This document shows positions 26,501 through 37,571 of a stretch of 64,000 nt of DNA, piece after piece. Each line of letters starts with the position of its first letter. Positions within the stretch are counted from its first letter, which is position 1. Made by a program: the position numbers and the translations under genes. The stretch is from Linnemannia elongata (Eukaryota; Mortierellomycota; Mortierellomycetes; Mortierellales; Mortierellaceae): positions 2,750,001-2,814,000 of the forward strand of contig JAXBDG010000001.1 of assembly GCA_036320915.1 (NCBI GenBank). Reading direction: 5' to 3'. The notes under the pieces were generated by a model, which was given only the letters and a program-made list of their open reading frames with translations, ran no database searches and was not told where the DNA came from.

Positions 26501-27168
26501 AGAGGGAGGTGCGAGAATACGTGCAACCTTAAAAAATGGGGGGGTAGACATACCAAAAGAAATCCTCTAAAGCATTAAGGTTGGATTGTGGAATGCTTTA
26601 TCATTTCGCGCCATCCCATTGTACATCTCCTCGCCTGGCCAATACAAAGGAGAGCGCGTGTACCGCAACCAATTTTATTGTCCATATGCACACCCCCCCC
26701 CCCCCCCCCCCAGCATTATCTCTTCCCCTTCCATTATTGGAGTCATAGCATTTTTCAGCGCTCGAAGCTGTTGACATGTCCTAGATTTTTTATAATCCAG
26801 TAGTAGACTGTTCTGAAGGATTATGTTTGGTGAAAATTGATGAGGTCTCGGACTTGACACCAGTTTGTACGGGCGCAAGAATACATGCGAGAGAACTGAG
26901 CGTTTGATAGTGGATAAGGAGGAATGGGACGAGGGTGGGTAAAGTGCAGGCAACAAGTGCATGGTGTGAGAGTCGAAATAACACACAAGAGTGCAACGGT
27001 TAAGGAGTCCATACCCAGTTAGAACGAGAACAAAAAATAAAGGAGGCAATAAAAGGGCTGATCGAATTCAGCGATAAGAGAGCCCATGCTTATGGGTCTA
27101 TCCGATTGTGATGACTGCTCGACAATACGGCTTTACATGCAAGCATGTTTATGGGGTGAGACGATCAT

Positions 27169-27304
27169 GATTATTTCGTTGAGCAAGGTTCATGCACTCT
27201 ATCCCGCAACTATTGACTTCTTGCACGACGGGCACGGATTATTTGGTCGAGCAAGCACCATGCACTCTATCCCGCAGCTAGTGCCCCCCTGTACGGTGGG
27301 TACG
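27169..27304. repeat. 68-bp direct tandem duplication
   Basis: Two units, from 27169 and 27237, share GATTATTT.GT.GAGCAAG and CATGCACTCTATCCCGCA with several substitutions between them. No gene overlaps it. Confidence 0.7.
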
Positions 27305-27725
27305 ATGAAAAGAGTTAGGACCCTTACAAAGTTAAAGTGCATCCGTGTCTTATTTGCACTGGTCCACCAATCGCGTCCGTGGGATAGATAATTCAGGCAC
27401 AAGGGGCATTTTTGCGTGAAAAATAAGAGCACATAACACATGCCAAAATTTCACCTTATTGGCGTCCATAGCGAGAGACGATAGGAGGGTGAATGACAAA
27501 GATTTGGGCTCTGACTGTGTATGCGACATGTTACAAGACACTCTGCGTTTCCAAACAAGACGTCGTAATAAAAGATGTTAGCCAATAAAGTGCCAGGGCG
27601 CTTTTATGTAGCGCGATCAAAGCCGATAACGATGGACAACGGACGATTGACGATGAGAGATTGAAGATGGCATTTTGATTGTTGTGTGTGAAAAAGATAT
27701 CTACATCTCTGTTTCTTCTCTCCAC

Positions 27726-27916
27726 ATGTGCTGTACACACGATCATGTACGGCCATGGAGATTGAGTTTCTATCCCTTAGGGTTATACCCTTTAATCGGA
27801 TTCAACCTTCCTACCTTAAATGCACTATATACACGATCATGTACAGCCATGGGGAGTGAGCTTCTATCCCTCAGGGTTATATGCTCTTATCGGATTCAAC
27901 ATATCCAACTATAAAA
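27726..27916 (+). promoter_or_regulatory. 94-bp tandem duplication and TATA box upstream of the chitinase gene
   Basis: Two copies of a 94-bp unit (27726-27819 and 27820-27913) share ACACGATCATGTAC.GCCATGG, GAG.TTCTATCCCT and AGGGTTATA, and end at ATCGGATTCAAC. Directly after them lies TATAAAA (27910-27916), about 165 bp before the ATG, followed by a very C/T-rich leader. The duplicated unit may carry activator sites for the chitinase gene. Confidence 0.65.
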
Positions 27917-28080
27917 CGACCATCGAAGCGGGAATTCCCCAGATCTTCGTTCTCGCCAACCCACTCTACTTGCCCCACTCTCCACTTACGATCCATCCCC
28001 CCCTCCCCCTCCTTTCTCCCCCCCCCCCCCTCTTTCCCACGTTACGTTTACAGTTTTCAACTGCCTCAATCCACCTTATT

Positions 28081-29618
28081 ATGATGAACCTGTTTCATAC
28101 TGCACTTTGTGCGCTGTTCAGTATTGCCCTTTTTGGGCAGTATACTTTGGCCTTCAACCCTCTTAGCAAGACCAATGTTGTCAACTACTGGGGACAAAAG
28201 TATGTAGCGGTAAAATTTTCACCTTGTCCCCCCTTGCTTTGGACCATCTGTCCACTATGTGCTAACCAACATGTCTATTTTGCAACGTTCCTTTTCCTTT
28301 ACACAGCTCTGTCTCGTCCACTGGAGGCTCTGAAGGCGATCTGGTCACCTACTGCCAGGATGATACCGTCGATTTCTTTGTCGTTGCCTTTGTCTCCCAG
28401 ATTGTGAACGGTGCTCCCGTCTTAAACTTGGCCAATCACTGCGGAGCTACCTTCCCTGGATCCAACCTCCTCAACTGCCCCAAGGTTGGCCAAGATATCA
28501 AGGCTTGCCAGGCTAAAGGAAAGGCCCTTGTTATCTCCATTGGCGGTGCCTCCGGCTCCTACTCCATTGACGATCCTGCAGCAGGTGCTGCATTTGCGGA
28601 GCAGATTTGGAACATCTTCCTCGGCGGTAACTCGGCCACGCGTCCATTCGGCGATGCAATTCTCGATGGTGTCGATCTTGACCTTGAATCCGGCACCAAC
28701 AAGGGATATGTCTCCTTCATTCAGACCCTTCGCGCCAAGTTTGCAACCGCGTCTCGACCCTACTACATCACCTCCGCTCCCCAATGCCCATACCCAGATC
28801 TGGCCACACAGGCCGCACTCAACGCGGCATGGTTTGACTTGGTGTTGGTCCAATTCTACAACAACTACTGCGGCGTGCAGAGCTACGGTACCAACAACTT
28901 CAACTTTGACACCTGGAACACCTGGGCTACGGACGTTTCCATCAACAAGAACGTGCGCGTGCTTTTGGGTGTCCCTGGTGGCCCCGGAGGCGCAGGTTCG
29001 GGTGTTATTGGTTCCAGTCAGCTTATCACCATCCTAAGCAGCATTAAGTCGTACTCGAACTTTGGTGGTGTTATGATGTGGGACGTTGGAATCGCCAAAC
29101 AGTCCGGTCTTGCTGTAGCTGCCGCCAACTACCTTCACGGCCAATCTGGTACAACTACTACCACCCGCACGACAACGGCCACCCCTACCACCACCTCCTC
29201 CCGTACTACTACCGCTCCAACATCGACACCAACCGGTGGAGCCTGCTCTGCTCCTGCTTGGTCCGCCACCGCCACTTATAATGCCCAGGCCCAGGTCTCG
29301 TACAATGGCCGCCTCTACACCGCCCAGTGGTGGTCCCAGAATAACATCCCCACCGATGGTGCCCCCTGGACCGACGTTGGTCCCTGCAGTGGCACTGGTC
29401 CCACCCCTACTCCTACCCCTGGCGGCTGCGGTTCTGTTGGCGCTTGGTCCTCCTCGACGGCTTACAGTGGCGGCGCCAAGGTTTCGTATGGCGGATTCAT
29501 CTACACTGCACAGTGGTGGACCCAAGGCGAGACGCCCGGTTCAGCCTCGGTCTGGACCAAGGGCGCTGCATGCTCCGGTACCCTTCGTCGCCGCCGTTTT
29601 TACGCCAACCGACGCTAA
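28081..29618 (+). CDS. Secreted GH18 endochitinase with two CBM5/12 domains
   Basis: Exons are 28081-28199 and 28307-29618 (intron donor GTATGT, acceptor ACACAG), giving 476 residues. The N-terminus is a signal peptide (MMNLFHTALCALFSIALFG...LA). The GH18 domain of the class III (hevamine-like) type follows: VVNYWGQNS, the substrate strand VISIGGASG and the catalytic DGVDLDLE, whose last Glu is the proton donor, then YYITSAPQCPYPD and VQFYNNYC. A Thr-rich linker (TTTTTRTTTATPTTTSSRTT) leads to two tandem CBM5/12 chitin-binding modules near 330-378 and 395-445, each with the YTAQWW signature. It hydrolyses chitin outside the cell or in the wall. The promoter contains a 94-bp duplication. The call is strong. 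Confidence 0.93.
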
Positions 29619-30626
29619 TGCAAAAGAGATACAGCGATAGAGACCTTCTGGATTATTCCAGGACTGGATATTAGTGACACCCCTACGTCATGTCTTCATC
29701 TGCCTTCCTCTAACTGTCATTCTCTTTCTCTCTATCTCTCACCCTCCCTTACTTCCTTTCTCTCTTCATCATACCCATTACCTTGTTACTCTGCCCGATT
29801 TATGTGCCTATTATCTGTAATGAGTATTTAAAAATTTGATATAAAGCACCCCTGGCTGGTCCAGGTGGTTCATTTATCTTGCTGATTCTAAGTATCCCGG
29901 ATATTCAATTGTGTGTATGCGTCTGTTTCATTAAATGTTTCGTTGTTTTTTTTTGTATGTGGTGGTGGCAGTGGTGAGGACGGTACCTCTTAACGCGATA
30001 CTTCCAATTAGCGTTCAGTCATAGCGTCTTGAAGAATCTTCAAGTGATATCGATAAATAAATCTTCCATTACTCCCATCCAAAAGGGATCCTTGCCAAGA
30101 TGCCCAACGCGTCTGAGCTGATTCCAGGCAATAAGGTTCAGATTGAAAATGTTAAGACGACAGTCAAGTCTACCAAGGACAAGAAGGAAACAATCACCAA
30201 AAAGACACTTACTGTAGTAGTCACATCGATACCAGTCGGAGCCCAACAACTCACGCAAGTAGGGTAAGTAAACAGGTCCACCACCCCCACCTCCCACCGC
30301 TACCACAGCACCTTCAAGTGCGATCACAGGAAATCCGAAAGAGATTGTAGGAGGAGGATGGATGAGGTCTTTTCTTGGAGCACTCAACCAAGAAAGCGCC
30401 GCCGGAAGCGGGTCTCGTGCTGTTTTCTGATTTCCTGTGCTTGGACCAGTTATTGATGAGATGAAGTGGAATAAAACGCTAGACAACGATTTCAAAACGT
30501 AAATATCAATGTTGGCTTGGATGATTGACAACAGCGTTTTACATTCCGGAAAAAAGAACACGCCTGAACATTTAAAGCGGTTAGGAGTCCTTCTATTTTT
30601 TTTATTATAAGAAAATATGAAATGAC
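29619..30626. other. Chitinase 3' flank and uncertain minus-strand ORF
   Basis: The chitinase 3' UTR probably ends near 29850 (AT-rich, TATAAAG). On the minus strand an open frame of 173 codons (30561-30040) reads LLSIIQANIDIYVLKSL...PPPTISFGFPVIALEG, a Gly run and LRELLGSDWYRCDYY. A GTAAGT donor follows (near 30213). It may be a small expressed gene with an intron, but no family was recognised and it was not called. Confidence 0.3.
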
Positions 30627-32666
30627 TTAACGAGAACGCAACTTATCCAGCATGCTTGGAAACAAATGCTCAAACACATACTCTGGTGGCATCAGCGTCG
30701 GGTGGTTAAACGACAACTCCTCAAGAGCCGGCATAGGTCGAAACCCCTTTACTCCCATCTCTTTCACCATCTCCTCCACATCCAACAAAAGCCCTAAGTT
30801 CTCGAGCTGCTTCAAGATCAATGCATCCGCGTCAGGCGTAGGATGACTGGCTCCGCTTATCGCCAGCCGCATCCTGATCCGTGTACGAATAGATTCGACC
30901 TGGTCCTCATTCCTCCGCCACTCTCGCCAACTCTTAACCTCTCGCCGGCGCCTCCAATTCGATAACATGCTCTTCCTTCCAGAGGTCGAGATCCAGTTCA
31001 CGTCCCAATCCTTGTATGTGATCTTGCTAACTCCAACATCGGAAAACACTCGTAGCCTCTGCAGGAACTTTAATCGACCTAGAAGGCACAGTCCTCCACT
31101 GAGGTTCATACTGATCCCAGAGTAGTACCGAAAGTAGTATATTGGTCCGACCCAGGAGTGACATGTTTCCTGGGTGCCGATCTGGAGATCTTCGAGAAGT
31201 GGGCACACGCGAGAGACGTATCCAAAGACGATTCGGCTGTAGACAGGCCGCACTTCTGTAGTTTGGGGGATGTGGAAGTCGATGCGGAGAGTGCGGAGGC
31301 CACGGCAGCGCCAGATCGCAGGAGGGGGAGGGCGGGATGTCGAAGGAGAGCTCTGGAAATTTTCAGCTACGGTTGCCTCATCTCTCGAGTCTAGATCGGT
31401 GTATCCTGCTCGGCCAAAGAGATCAATGTCCTGCAGTCGCACTATTGTCTTGAGAGTCGTGAGATGGACAAGGCGGGGGGACTCGCAGAGTTGCTTGTGG
31501 ATGAGTGCGTGGGTATTATCGAGAGACCGTTCGCAGCAAGTTCTGGGATACTCTTTCGAGGTCGGCTTCCATAAGATCTCCAGGGTCGTAAGAGTGTCTG
31601 CCAGAGAGAAAACCGATTGAAGAAGTTGAGGTGTCAGATCCAGCGCCCAAAGAGACCGTTCCTGTGATGAAGGACGAAGCACGCCTGTCATGAGCATCTC
31701 GGTCTCTTCCGCCGTCATCTTTCTCCCAGCCATCGAAAAATGTGCCTTGTCCAGAGTAATGTTCCTCTTCTTCAAGAGTTGAAACAATCGAGCCCATTCA
31801 TAATTGTCGCGATCATATCTCCATAGCATCGCCCTTAGCTGTAGCTCCTTGAGGTTCGGTGTAAGTAGCAACAGGGTCTCTAAATCCTCCTGCGCAAAGC
31901 CGATGCCACATAGAACCAAGGATCGGAGGGAGAGTGGTGGTAGTTGGGAGGTATCCTTGGTGGTCATCTTGAGGCGAGGTGCAGGGCCTGATAGGATGAC
32001 GGGCGTTCCATGTGATTCGATGCGGAGTCGTTCCAGCGCAGGACACTTTTCCAATATAACGTGTAGGTCGATGGTGGTGTAATGTGCGTAAGTGAATCCA
32101 ATGGTGAGACTGACAAGGCTCGAGGGGAACGGGAACCATTCGAGGGAATCTGTGTGGGTGTACCACACAAACAGGTCCATCTCCCTGAGAGGAGTGAAGC
32201 CGTAAACAGTTTGTGTTGATGTTGAGGTTGGTTGGTTTATGTAGCTGTTGGTGTGGCAGTCGAGTGCATTGCTTCCAGGCCGTCGTCGATGTCGCTGTTT
32301 CCCACTGGATTCGCCCTCATCCTCGAGATGAAGGAGAGCATCTCGAACAGCCTTGAACGCCGCAGGTGTGATGGAATGGAAAGAAAAGTGAACCTTGCTG
32401 GCTCCAGGTAATGTGCACAGTGCCCTTTCTTTCTTTGATGCTCTCGAGTGTTCGAACCAGACGACCTCTCTCGAAAGGCGAGTCTGACTGAGGAGGTACC
32501 ATTGACGACTGACACGGAGGACAGAGCGGCGTAGGGTAGAGTCGTTAAGGAATGAAAAGATGAGGTCCAGGATCTCGGGAATCTCCAGTGGCGATATATT
32601 TGTCTGCGCGATTGTGGTCGATGCTGGCGAGGTCCTGTGGAGTCGACGGTGTAAGTAGCGCTTCAT
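30627..32666 (-). CDS. F-box/LRR-like protein, long form
   Basis: The 679-residue ORF has an F-box-like motif near residues 25-70 (SPLEIPEILDLIFSFLND...LRVSRQWYLLSQ), the surface that would bind Skp1 in an SCF ubiquitin ligase. The rest shows scattered leucine-rich segments (LREMDLFVWYTH, LRSLVLCGIGF, LKELQLRAMLWR, LRTLRIDFHI, LEDLQIG) consistent with an irregular LRR solenoid for substrate binding. A basic stretch near 560-590 (WRRRREVKSWREWRRNED) stands out. The ATG at 32666 is preceded by a CT-rich leader on the coding strand. It is related in plan to the array at 34-53 kb but diverged, longer, and on the opposite strand. No introns were needed. Confidence 0.75.
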   Translation of the reverse strand: MKRYLHRRLHRTSPASTTIAQTNISPLEIPEILDLIFSFLNDSTLRRSVLRVSRQWYLLSQTRLSREVVWFEHSRASKKERALCTLPGASKVHFSFHSITPAAFKAVRDALLHLEDEGESSGKQRHRRRPGSNALDCHTNSYINQPTSTSTQTVYGFTPLREMDLFVWYTHTDSLEWFPFPSSLVSLTIGFTYAHYTTIDLHVILEKCPALERLRIESHGTPVILSGPAPRLKMTTKDTSQLPPLSLRSLVLCGIGFAQEDLETLLLLTPNLKELQLRAMLWRYDRDNYEWARLFQLLKKRNITLDKAHFSMAGRKMTAEETEMLMTGVLRPSSQERSLWALDLTPQLLQSVFSLADTLTTLEILWKPTSKEYPRTCCERSLDNTHALIHKQLCESPRLVHLTTLKTIVRLQDIDLFGRAGYTDLDSRDEATVAENFQSSPSTSRPPPPAIWRCRGLRTLRIDFHIPQTTEVRPVYSRIVFGYVSRVCPLLEDLQIGTQETCHSWVGPIYYFRYYSGISMNLSGGLCLLGRLKFLQRLRVFSDVGVSKITYKDWDVNWISTSGRKSMLSNWRRRREVKSWREWRRNEDQVESIRTRIRMRLAISGASHPTPDADALILKQLENLGLLLDVEEMVKEMGVKGFRPMPALEELSFNHPTLMPPEYVFEHLFPSMLDKLRSR

Positions 32667-33413
32667 CCTTCCTGAAGTTGTATGTTGGGTGTGGTTGAGA
32701 GAGAGAGAGAGAGAGAAGAGAAAGAAAGAGAGAAAGAAGAGAGGGTCGGGGGAATATGTGAAAAGGAGAAAAGGAAGAAGGAAAGGGAAGTGGGGTAAGA
32801 TGCATTGTGAAACTAAAAAAAGAATAGCACCCCTCGCCTCGCTCTCATTTTGTGCTCACACAGGGAGAAAGGGGAGAAATTGAGTAAGGGACAACGTGAT
32901 TCTCAATTTTCCTTTTCTTCGAACCTTCCGTCGCACCGGAGATGCATGAGGGGTGAGACGTCCTCGACAAGGCATTGACGCAATGGACATGCATGACAGG
33001 TACAAATTTGCAAGCATCGCATATATAAAAAACGAAAAGAGAACAAAGGCGTTGCATAACGACAAAACATCCCTGGTTGGGTAAGCGCTCATCTTTCTTG
33101 TTCATTTGTGGAGATCGGAGAGTAATAAAGATATGAGAGGCCACTGACAGAAAGAGGGGTGATGGGTCGGAAGAACATAAGCCAATACCGAGTACAGGAT
33201 TTCCTTTATGCCGTCTGGTAGAACAAAAGATGTTACACTTGGTCCACTTCTCCCCGTGCCGGCTACAAACCTTGCTTTTGAGCCTTATTTTTTTCCTTTC
33301 CGTTCCCACACTCTTTCTTTTCATTTCTTCATCAGTTTTCTCCTCCTCTCTTCTCATTACTCCTTCGTCCTTCTTCCGCTCTTCTTTTTTTCAATTAACC
33401 ACACAAAAAAACC
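32667..33413. promoter_or_regulatory. Divergent intergenic region between the F-box gene and the X325-like gene
   Basis: No gene is seen. The left part is an (AG)n-rich tract (32697-32740) upstream of the F-box gene. The right part (33290-33400) is T/C-rich and serves as the leader of the plus-strand gene. Confidence 0.4.
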
Positions 33414-34037
33414 ATGAAAGCCTTGACTTTGGCTACTATGCTCCTGTGCAGCTCTGCTGCCTTGGCCCACTACACCCTTGACTACCCTCCCTCCCGTGGC
33501 TTTACCAGTGACAACGAATCCATCGCTCCTTGCGGTGGAGCTGCCTACAACGCCGCTGGCAACCGTATCCAGTTTCCCCTGTCCAAGGGATTCGTTGAGA
33601 TCTCCAGCTTTCATCCCAACGCATCAATCCAGATCAACATCGTCTACGGCAACAACCCCATGGCTGTTGACTTTACCACTGCCTCTTCGACCCCCGCGGG
33701 AACCATCCAGGTCACCCATGCCTTGCAGTCCTGCCTGCCTCTGGATCTCTCCTCCTTCAAGGGTGCTGTCAATAACGTCAATGCTACCATCCAGCTCGTC
33801 GCCACCGGTGGTGGCAGCTCTCTCTACCAGTGCGCCGACGTTACTCTCGTCACTGCTGCTCCTTCGTTCAATCAGTCCAAGTGTGTCGATAGCGCCAATG
33901 GCAACGGTGGCTCGACTCCTTCGACCACGTCGCCAGGTGGGGCCAAGCCCACCAGTGGTGTCAGTGCCTTCTCTGTCAAGGGGGCTGCTGCCACCACGGC
34001 TGCTGCTGTCTTTTTCGCAGCAGCAATGATGTTCTAA
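33414..34037 (+). CDS. X325/BIM1-like copper-binding secreted protein, probably GPI-anchored
   Basis: The 207-residue ORF starts with a signal peptide (MKALTLATMLLCSSAALA). Predicted cleavage exposes His as residue 1 of the mature protein (HYTLDYPPSRGF), as in LPMO-like X325 proteins where that His is a copper ligand. The family signature continues with APCGG, FPLSKG, a second His in SSFHPNAS and paired cysteines (LQSCLP, YQCADV, SKCVD). A Ser/Thr/Gly-rich linker (about 165-185) and a C-terminal hydrophobic tail (AAATTAAAVFFAAAMMF) suggest a GPI anchor at the plasma membrane or wall. Characterised relatives (BIM1 of Cryptococcus) take part in copper uptake rather than polysaccharide oxidation. 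No intron. The fold call is good; the role is by family analogy. Confidence 0.82.
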   Translation: MKALTLATMLLCSSAALAHYTLDYPPSRGFTSDNESIAPCGGAAYNAAGNRIQFPLSKGFVEISSFHPNASIQINIVYGNNPMAVDFTTASSTPAGTIQVTHALQSCLPLDLSSFKGAVNNVNATIQLVATGGGSSLYQCADVTLVTAAPSFNQSKCVDSANGNGGSTPSTTSPGGAKPTSGVSAFSVKGAAATTAAAVFFAAAMMF

Positions 34038-34462
34038 AGTTCAATTGTTCTTACATATATTGCCATATTCTTGCACTCTAATCACTGTAAATAGGTAGGG
34101 GAGGTTAGGGTGAATTTTTTAGACATGATTGTGTTTCGAGCATAGGACTAATATAGCCAAAAATGGACGGGACATAAAAACTTCGAAAATAGAAGCTCTG
34201 AAATAGATATGACTTTGGTGGCGTTTCGTAAAGAGGCTTGTAGGGAAGCCAAGTCGCACCAACTGGTATTTTGTGCATAAACCAAAAAAAAAAAAAAAAA
34301 AAAAAATCTTTGTTTACCCCTTTTCCTGTCGCCCTCTTATTTCCTCTGCATAACCATCAAAAACGTTGCTTAAGGAATCACCACAACACATTCAACACCA
34401 ACACCAACACGGACAAGACACATCGACATTACCTACTCGACCTCCTCCCCACAAGTAATCAG
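34038..34462. other. Intergenic and leader of the first array gene
   Basis: Contains the 3' flank of the X325-like gene, a run of 23 A (34284-34306) and a pyrimidine/ACC-rich leader up to the ATG at 34463. The open frame extends upstream of that ATG but has no family similarity there. Confidence 0.45.
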
Positions 34463-35890
34463 ATGACCAACGCCCTCGAGCTACCCCCCGAGATCATCAT
34501 CAAAGTCGGCTTCTGCATCCCCGCAATCGTAGAAGAACCATCTCCCAATTCCCGAGTGGCATTGAGGACGTTCAGACCCCAGACCTTCTTTGCCTGTTTT
34601 CTAGTTTCCAGGACATGGTATCAGAGCCTTCTCCCTATCCTCTGGTACGCATACTGTGGAGACTCTATGAGCCGAATACCCAACAACATCATTGCAAGAT
34701 ACAGCCACCACTTCAGGATCCTTCGCCCTGCTCTTGTTCACCCCGGACCGCTGCACTGCACTCGCTTAACTATATTGGAGCTGGATCGTTATGAGACATG
34801 CACGTACAAGGAACACTTACAACTGAGTCAACTTGTGCGGGAGAACCCTTGGCTCCGGACCCTCACACGAACAAGGGCCACCTCTAAATCGATGACGTTG
34901 GAGACGGACGATTTTGTGGGTCTGAAAAGTCTGGAGGTTTTGACGCTTGGAGGCTGGAAACTGTCAGACAGGCGATTGTTTGGCATTTTGAGGGCAGTGG
35001 GTAGCAAGCTGAGAGTTCTGAAGCTGCATCGCATATACGGACTTTTACCTTGTGACCTCTCTCCTCTGCCTCTGGAACAGGATGGCCCTTCTAACATTAA
35101 TTCTAGGATGGACGATGGACGTTTGACGCTGCCTTTCTTGGAAACACTTGAAACCGACATTTTTACAGGGGGTGAAGGCAACATCGGGATTCAAGATCTG
35201 GAGGAGCTCGTCGCTGGCTTTCCTCGCTTGGAGACACTTGTGACAGGAATACCAGCAAGAGCCGAAACAAGTGGCCTTGCCAGTGTTCTGCGTGACCGCT
35301 GCCCCAGGCTTCGGAATCTGAGGTTGGAGGCATGGGGTGTGTCGGAGGATCAACTTGCAGCTCTGGTCGGACCGGTTTCTACTACAGGATTGTTCTCACT
35401 CCAGCTCGACAATGTCTGCATCGGCAAGGAGTTGACACTGGCCATTTCACAACATTCGGCTACTCTGCAACACCTCCGTCTTCAGAGCGCCTACTTTCCA
35501 CTGGATCTCCAGGCAGTTGTTGAAATGTTGGTCGAGTGCTGGCAGCTAATGTCGTTCGGCATCCAGAGCATGTACTTATTCAATGAGGACGTGGCGGAGA
35601 TTTTGAAGAGTCAGTTGTGGGGACAACGGTTGGAGAGACTGAGCTTGGGTTTTCAGACTGGAGTCAATCGTGGGGAGGTTATGGATTTTTTCCACGACAG
35701 GTCAAGAGAGGATTCGACGTGGAGGTGGCGACACGCTGACTGGAAGCCGATTGCGTTTCGAGCAAAGAATGCGGATGTACGGGCGGCGACAAGGGTCTTA
35801 CTGGAAAAGGCATTTGAGATTGTTCAGGAGATGGAGAGATTGCAAACGTTCGAGTGGGATGGTTTTCCTTTCACTCGAACGCCTCTGTAG
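34463..35890 (+). CDS. F-box/LRR family protein (array member 1)
   Basis: 475 residues. The opening MTNALELPPEIIIKVG and the later FRPQTFFACFLVSRTWYQSLLPILWYAY form the family's F-box-like block, here with a longer spacer than in its neighbours. Irregular leucine-rich segments follow (LRTLTRTRAT, LKSLEVLTLGGWKLSD, LRVLKLHRIYG, LRNLRLEAWGVS, LQHLRLQSAY). The C-terminus EMERLQTFEWDGFPFTRTPL matches the shared family ending. The start at 34463 is the first ATG that gives the family N-terminus. It is the most diverged of the plus-strand array and the most distant from the rest, about 1.7 kb before the next member. Role by family: Skp1-dependent substrate adaptor; substrate unknown. Confidence 0.8.
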   Translation: MTNALELPPEIIIKVGFCIPAIVEEPSPNSRVALRTFRPQTFFACFLVSRTWYQSLLPILWYAYCGDSMSRIPNNIIARYSHHFRILRPALVHPGPLHCTRLTILELDRYETCTYKEHLQLSQLVRENPWLRTLTRTRATSKSMTLETDDFVGLKSLEVLTLGGWKLSDRRLFGILRAVGSKLRVLKLHRIYGLLPCDLSPLPLEQDGPSNINSRMDDGRLTLPFLETLETDIFTGGEGNIGIQDLEELVAGFPRLETLVTGIPARAETSGLASVLRDRCPRLRNLRLEAWGVSEDQLAALVGPVSTTGLFSLQLDNVCIGKELTLAISQHSATLQHLRLQSAYFPLDLQAVVEMLVECWQLMSFGIQSMYLFNEDVAEILKSQLWGQRLERLSLGFQTGVNRGEVMDFFHDRSREDSTWRWRHADWKPIAFRAKNADVRAATRVLLEKAFEIVQEMERLQTFEWDGFPFTRTPL

Positions 35891-37571
35891 ATATTTCAGT
35901 GTTTACCCTGCATTCAATTCGCCTGCTTCGACCTTTCTTATTCTTTTTCCATCACAAAGACATTCAAGGCGTCATCAATGGAAGAGCGGCAACTAATTCG
36001 CCTTATTGGAAAGATTCTCGCCAAGTCCTTGCATGAAGAAATAAAAAAGCCCATCGATGCACGCATTACACATAACATTAAAGTAGCAAGAACAGCTTGT
36101 TTGCTTTCGAATCGAGGAAAAACATGGAGGATTATCAACGTTCGGTACTTACACTCCTTTTGTCTTTATCATACAGAGCCTCGCTCTCTCTTCAGCGGCT
36201 CGTTGTTGCGATCACATCTGCAGCTCCTTAAATACACCTCATCCCATGTTAAGTGGTCATAGTCCGGGACATGTCTAAGAAACATATTTGACTATCGCTC
36301 AGGTAATTATATTTTGCACAACCTCAAAAGGAGAGACGTTATATATGTTTTTCTATGTTATATTTTACTAACACGATACCTTGTTTAATCTTGCTACAGG
36401 AAACGTCGACCTCTTTGGCTTCTTATTCCTCGTGCGACCTGGGCATGGACACATTGCAGAAAGCGAAGGATTTGACGTGTGTTCAGACCAACTACCACGG
36501 TGACCAGCAGCACTACTACGACAATGATCACGACATCAATGAGCAGAGCAGCACTGAAGCTGATTTCGATGAAGAAAATGGACGCACGCATAAGGTAACA
36601 ATTATAATAGATACCTCTCTGTAAGTTAAGTTTTATCCAACCTTACTTCTTTAATACTGCAGGTCATTACAAATGACGGTTCAGCTCCTCATCAATTGGA
36701 TACTACAGGAACGGTCAAACACCTTTCGCTAGGGATGCCTCTGGTAGCATGGTCGACTTATCTCCAACAAATTCCAATGACAGCATCTATAATCATCCCG
36801 GCACCCCCGAGCTTCCGAATGGCAATGTCGTCGACGTATTTTAGCTTCTCCCATCGGACCAGGATTTTTCGCTCAAAGTCTACATGTACTGGATAGGCGC
36901 TACACCTTCAATCTTTCCAGGCGCTTGTCAGGAGGAGCTGCGATGTAAAAGTGTATCTGCGTGCTGGAATCCTGAAGGCTCCGAGCTGTATATATCAGAC
37001 ACTCCAGTCCCTCAAGAAGAAGTGGACTGCCACATCAACAGCAACAACGACAACGAGTAGAGAGTGGACATTGCGGAAAAGATTTGCCTCGATGTCTACA
37101 AGTGTCCCAAGTGTGAGTTCTCCGAGCAGCCCCGATTCCCCGGAACTGGAAAAAATAGAAAACCCATACCCCGTCTGCCAGTAAGGAAAGGCACGACGCA
37201 CCTGGACGACCTAGAGTGGAAACACTGTTCGTTACCATGGCTGTAATAAAACGGGGATTCATCACAGGGGAACGCAAAGCCACTAACACTGCGCACAGGC
37301 ACTTTTACTCAAAAATCACTTTCTGATTCGCGACGACGCTCAACAGAATCATGCTACATCCTTTCTTTCTCTCAAAAACAGTCACATCCAATTCTTTCAA
37401 CACACGACCCAAGGAACTTTTGTCGTTTCAAGGATGACGACCTGAGAAGACACCAGTCAGTATCGCCCCTCAGGACCAACTCTTGTCTCAATTGCCAGCC
37501 GAAGTACTGCAACACTACAGGACACAACTTTGACAAATCACCAAATCATAACCAGCATTCATCCTTCTCAC
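35891..37571 (+). pseudogene. Region of decayed coding sequence between array genes
   Basis: No intact gene can be read, but pieces look coding. A 94-codon ORF starts at 35978 (MEERQLIRLIGKILAKSLHEE). An acidic segment lies at 36400-36596 (GMDTLQKAKDLTCVQTNYHG), bounded by a plausible acceptor (GCTACAG) and donor (AAG/GTAACA), with a further acceptor at 36661. Two overlapping frames at 36663-37050 include SLKVYMYWIGATPSIFPG. A possible zinc-finger remnant lies at 37064-37246 (YKCPKCEF) and near 37415 (FCRFKDDDLRRHQ). Stops separate these pieces. I interpret it as one or two degraded genes, perhaps a C2H2 zinc-finger gene, with low confidence. Confidence 0.3.

Larger units (their letters stand above)
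25254..27725. other. Gene-poor stretch with small duplications
   Basis: No gene could be supported. Open frames here are short and compositionally biased (for example GT-rich at 25380-25510). The region contains a degenerate repeat at 26180-26500, a run of about 19 C at 26693-26712 and a 68-bp duplication at 27169-27304. Confidence 0.5.

Noticed and set aside
26693..26712. Poly(C) run as a regulatory element
   Set aside because: A single homopolymer with no linked gene; more likely slippage, and its length may be a sequencing artefact.
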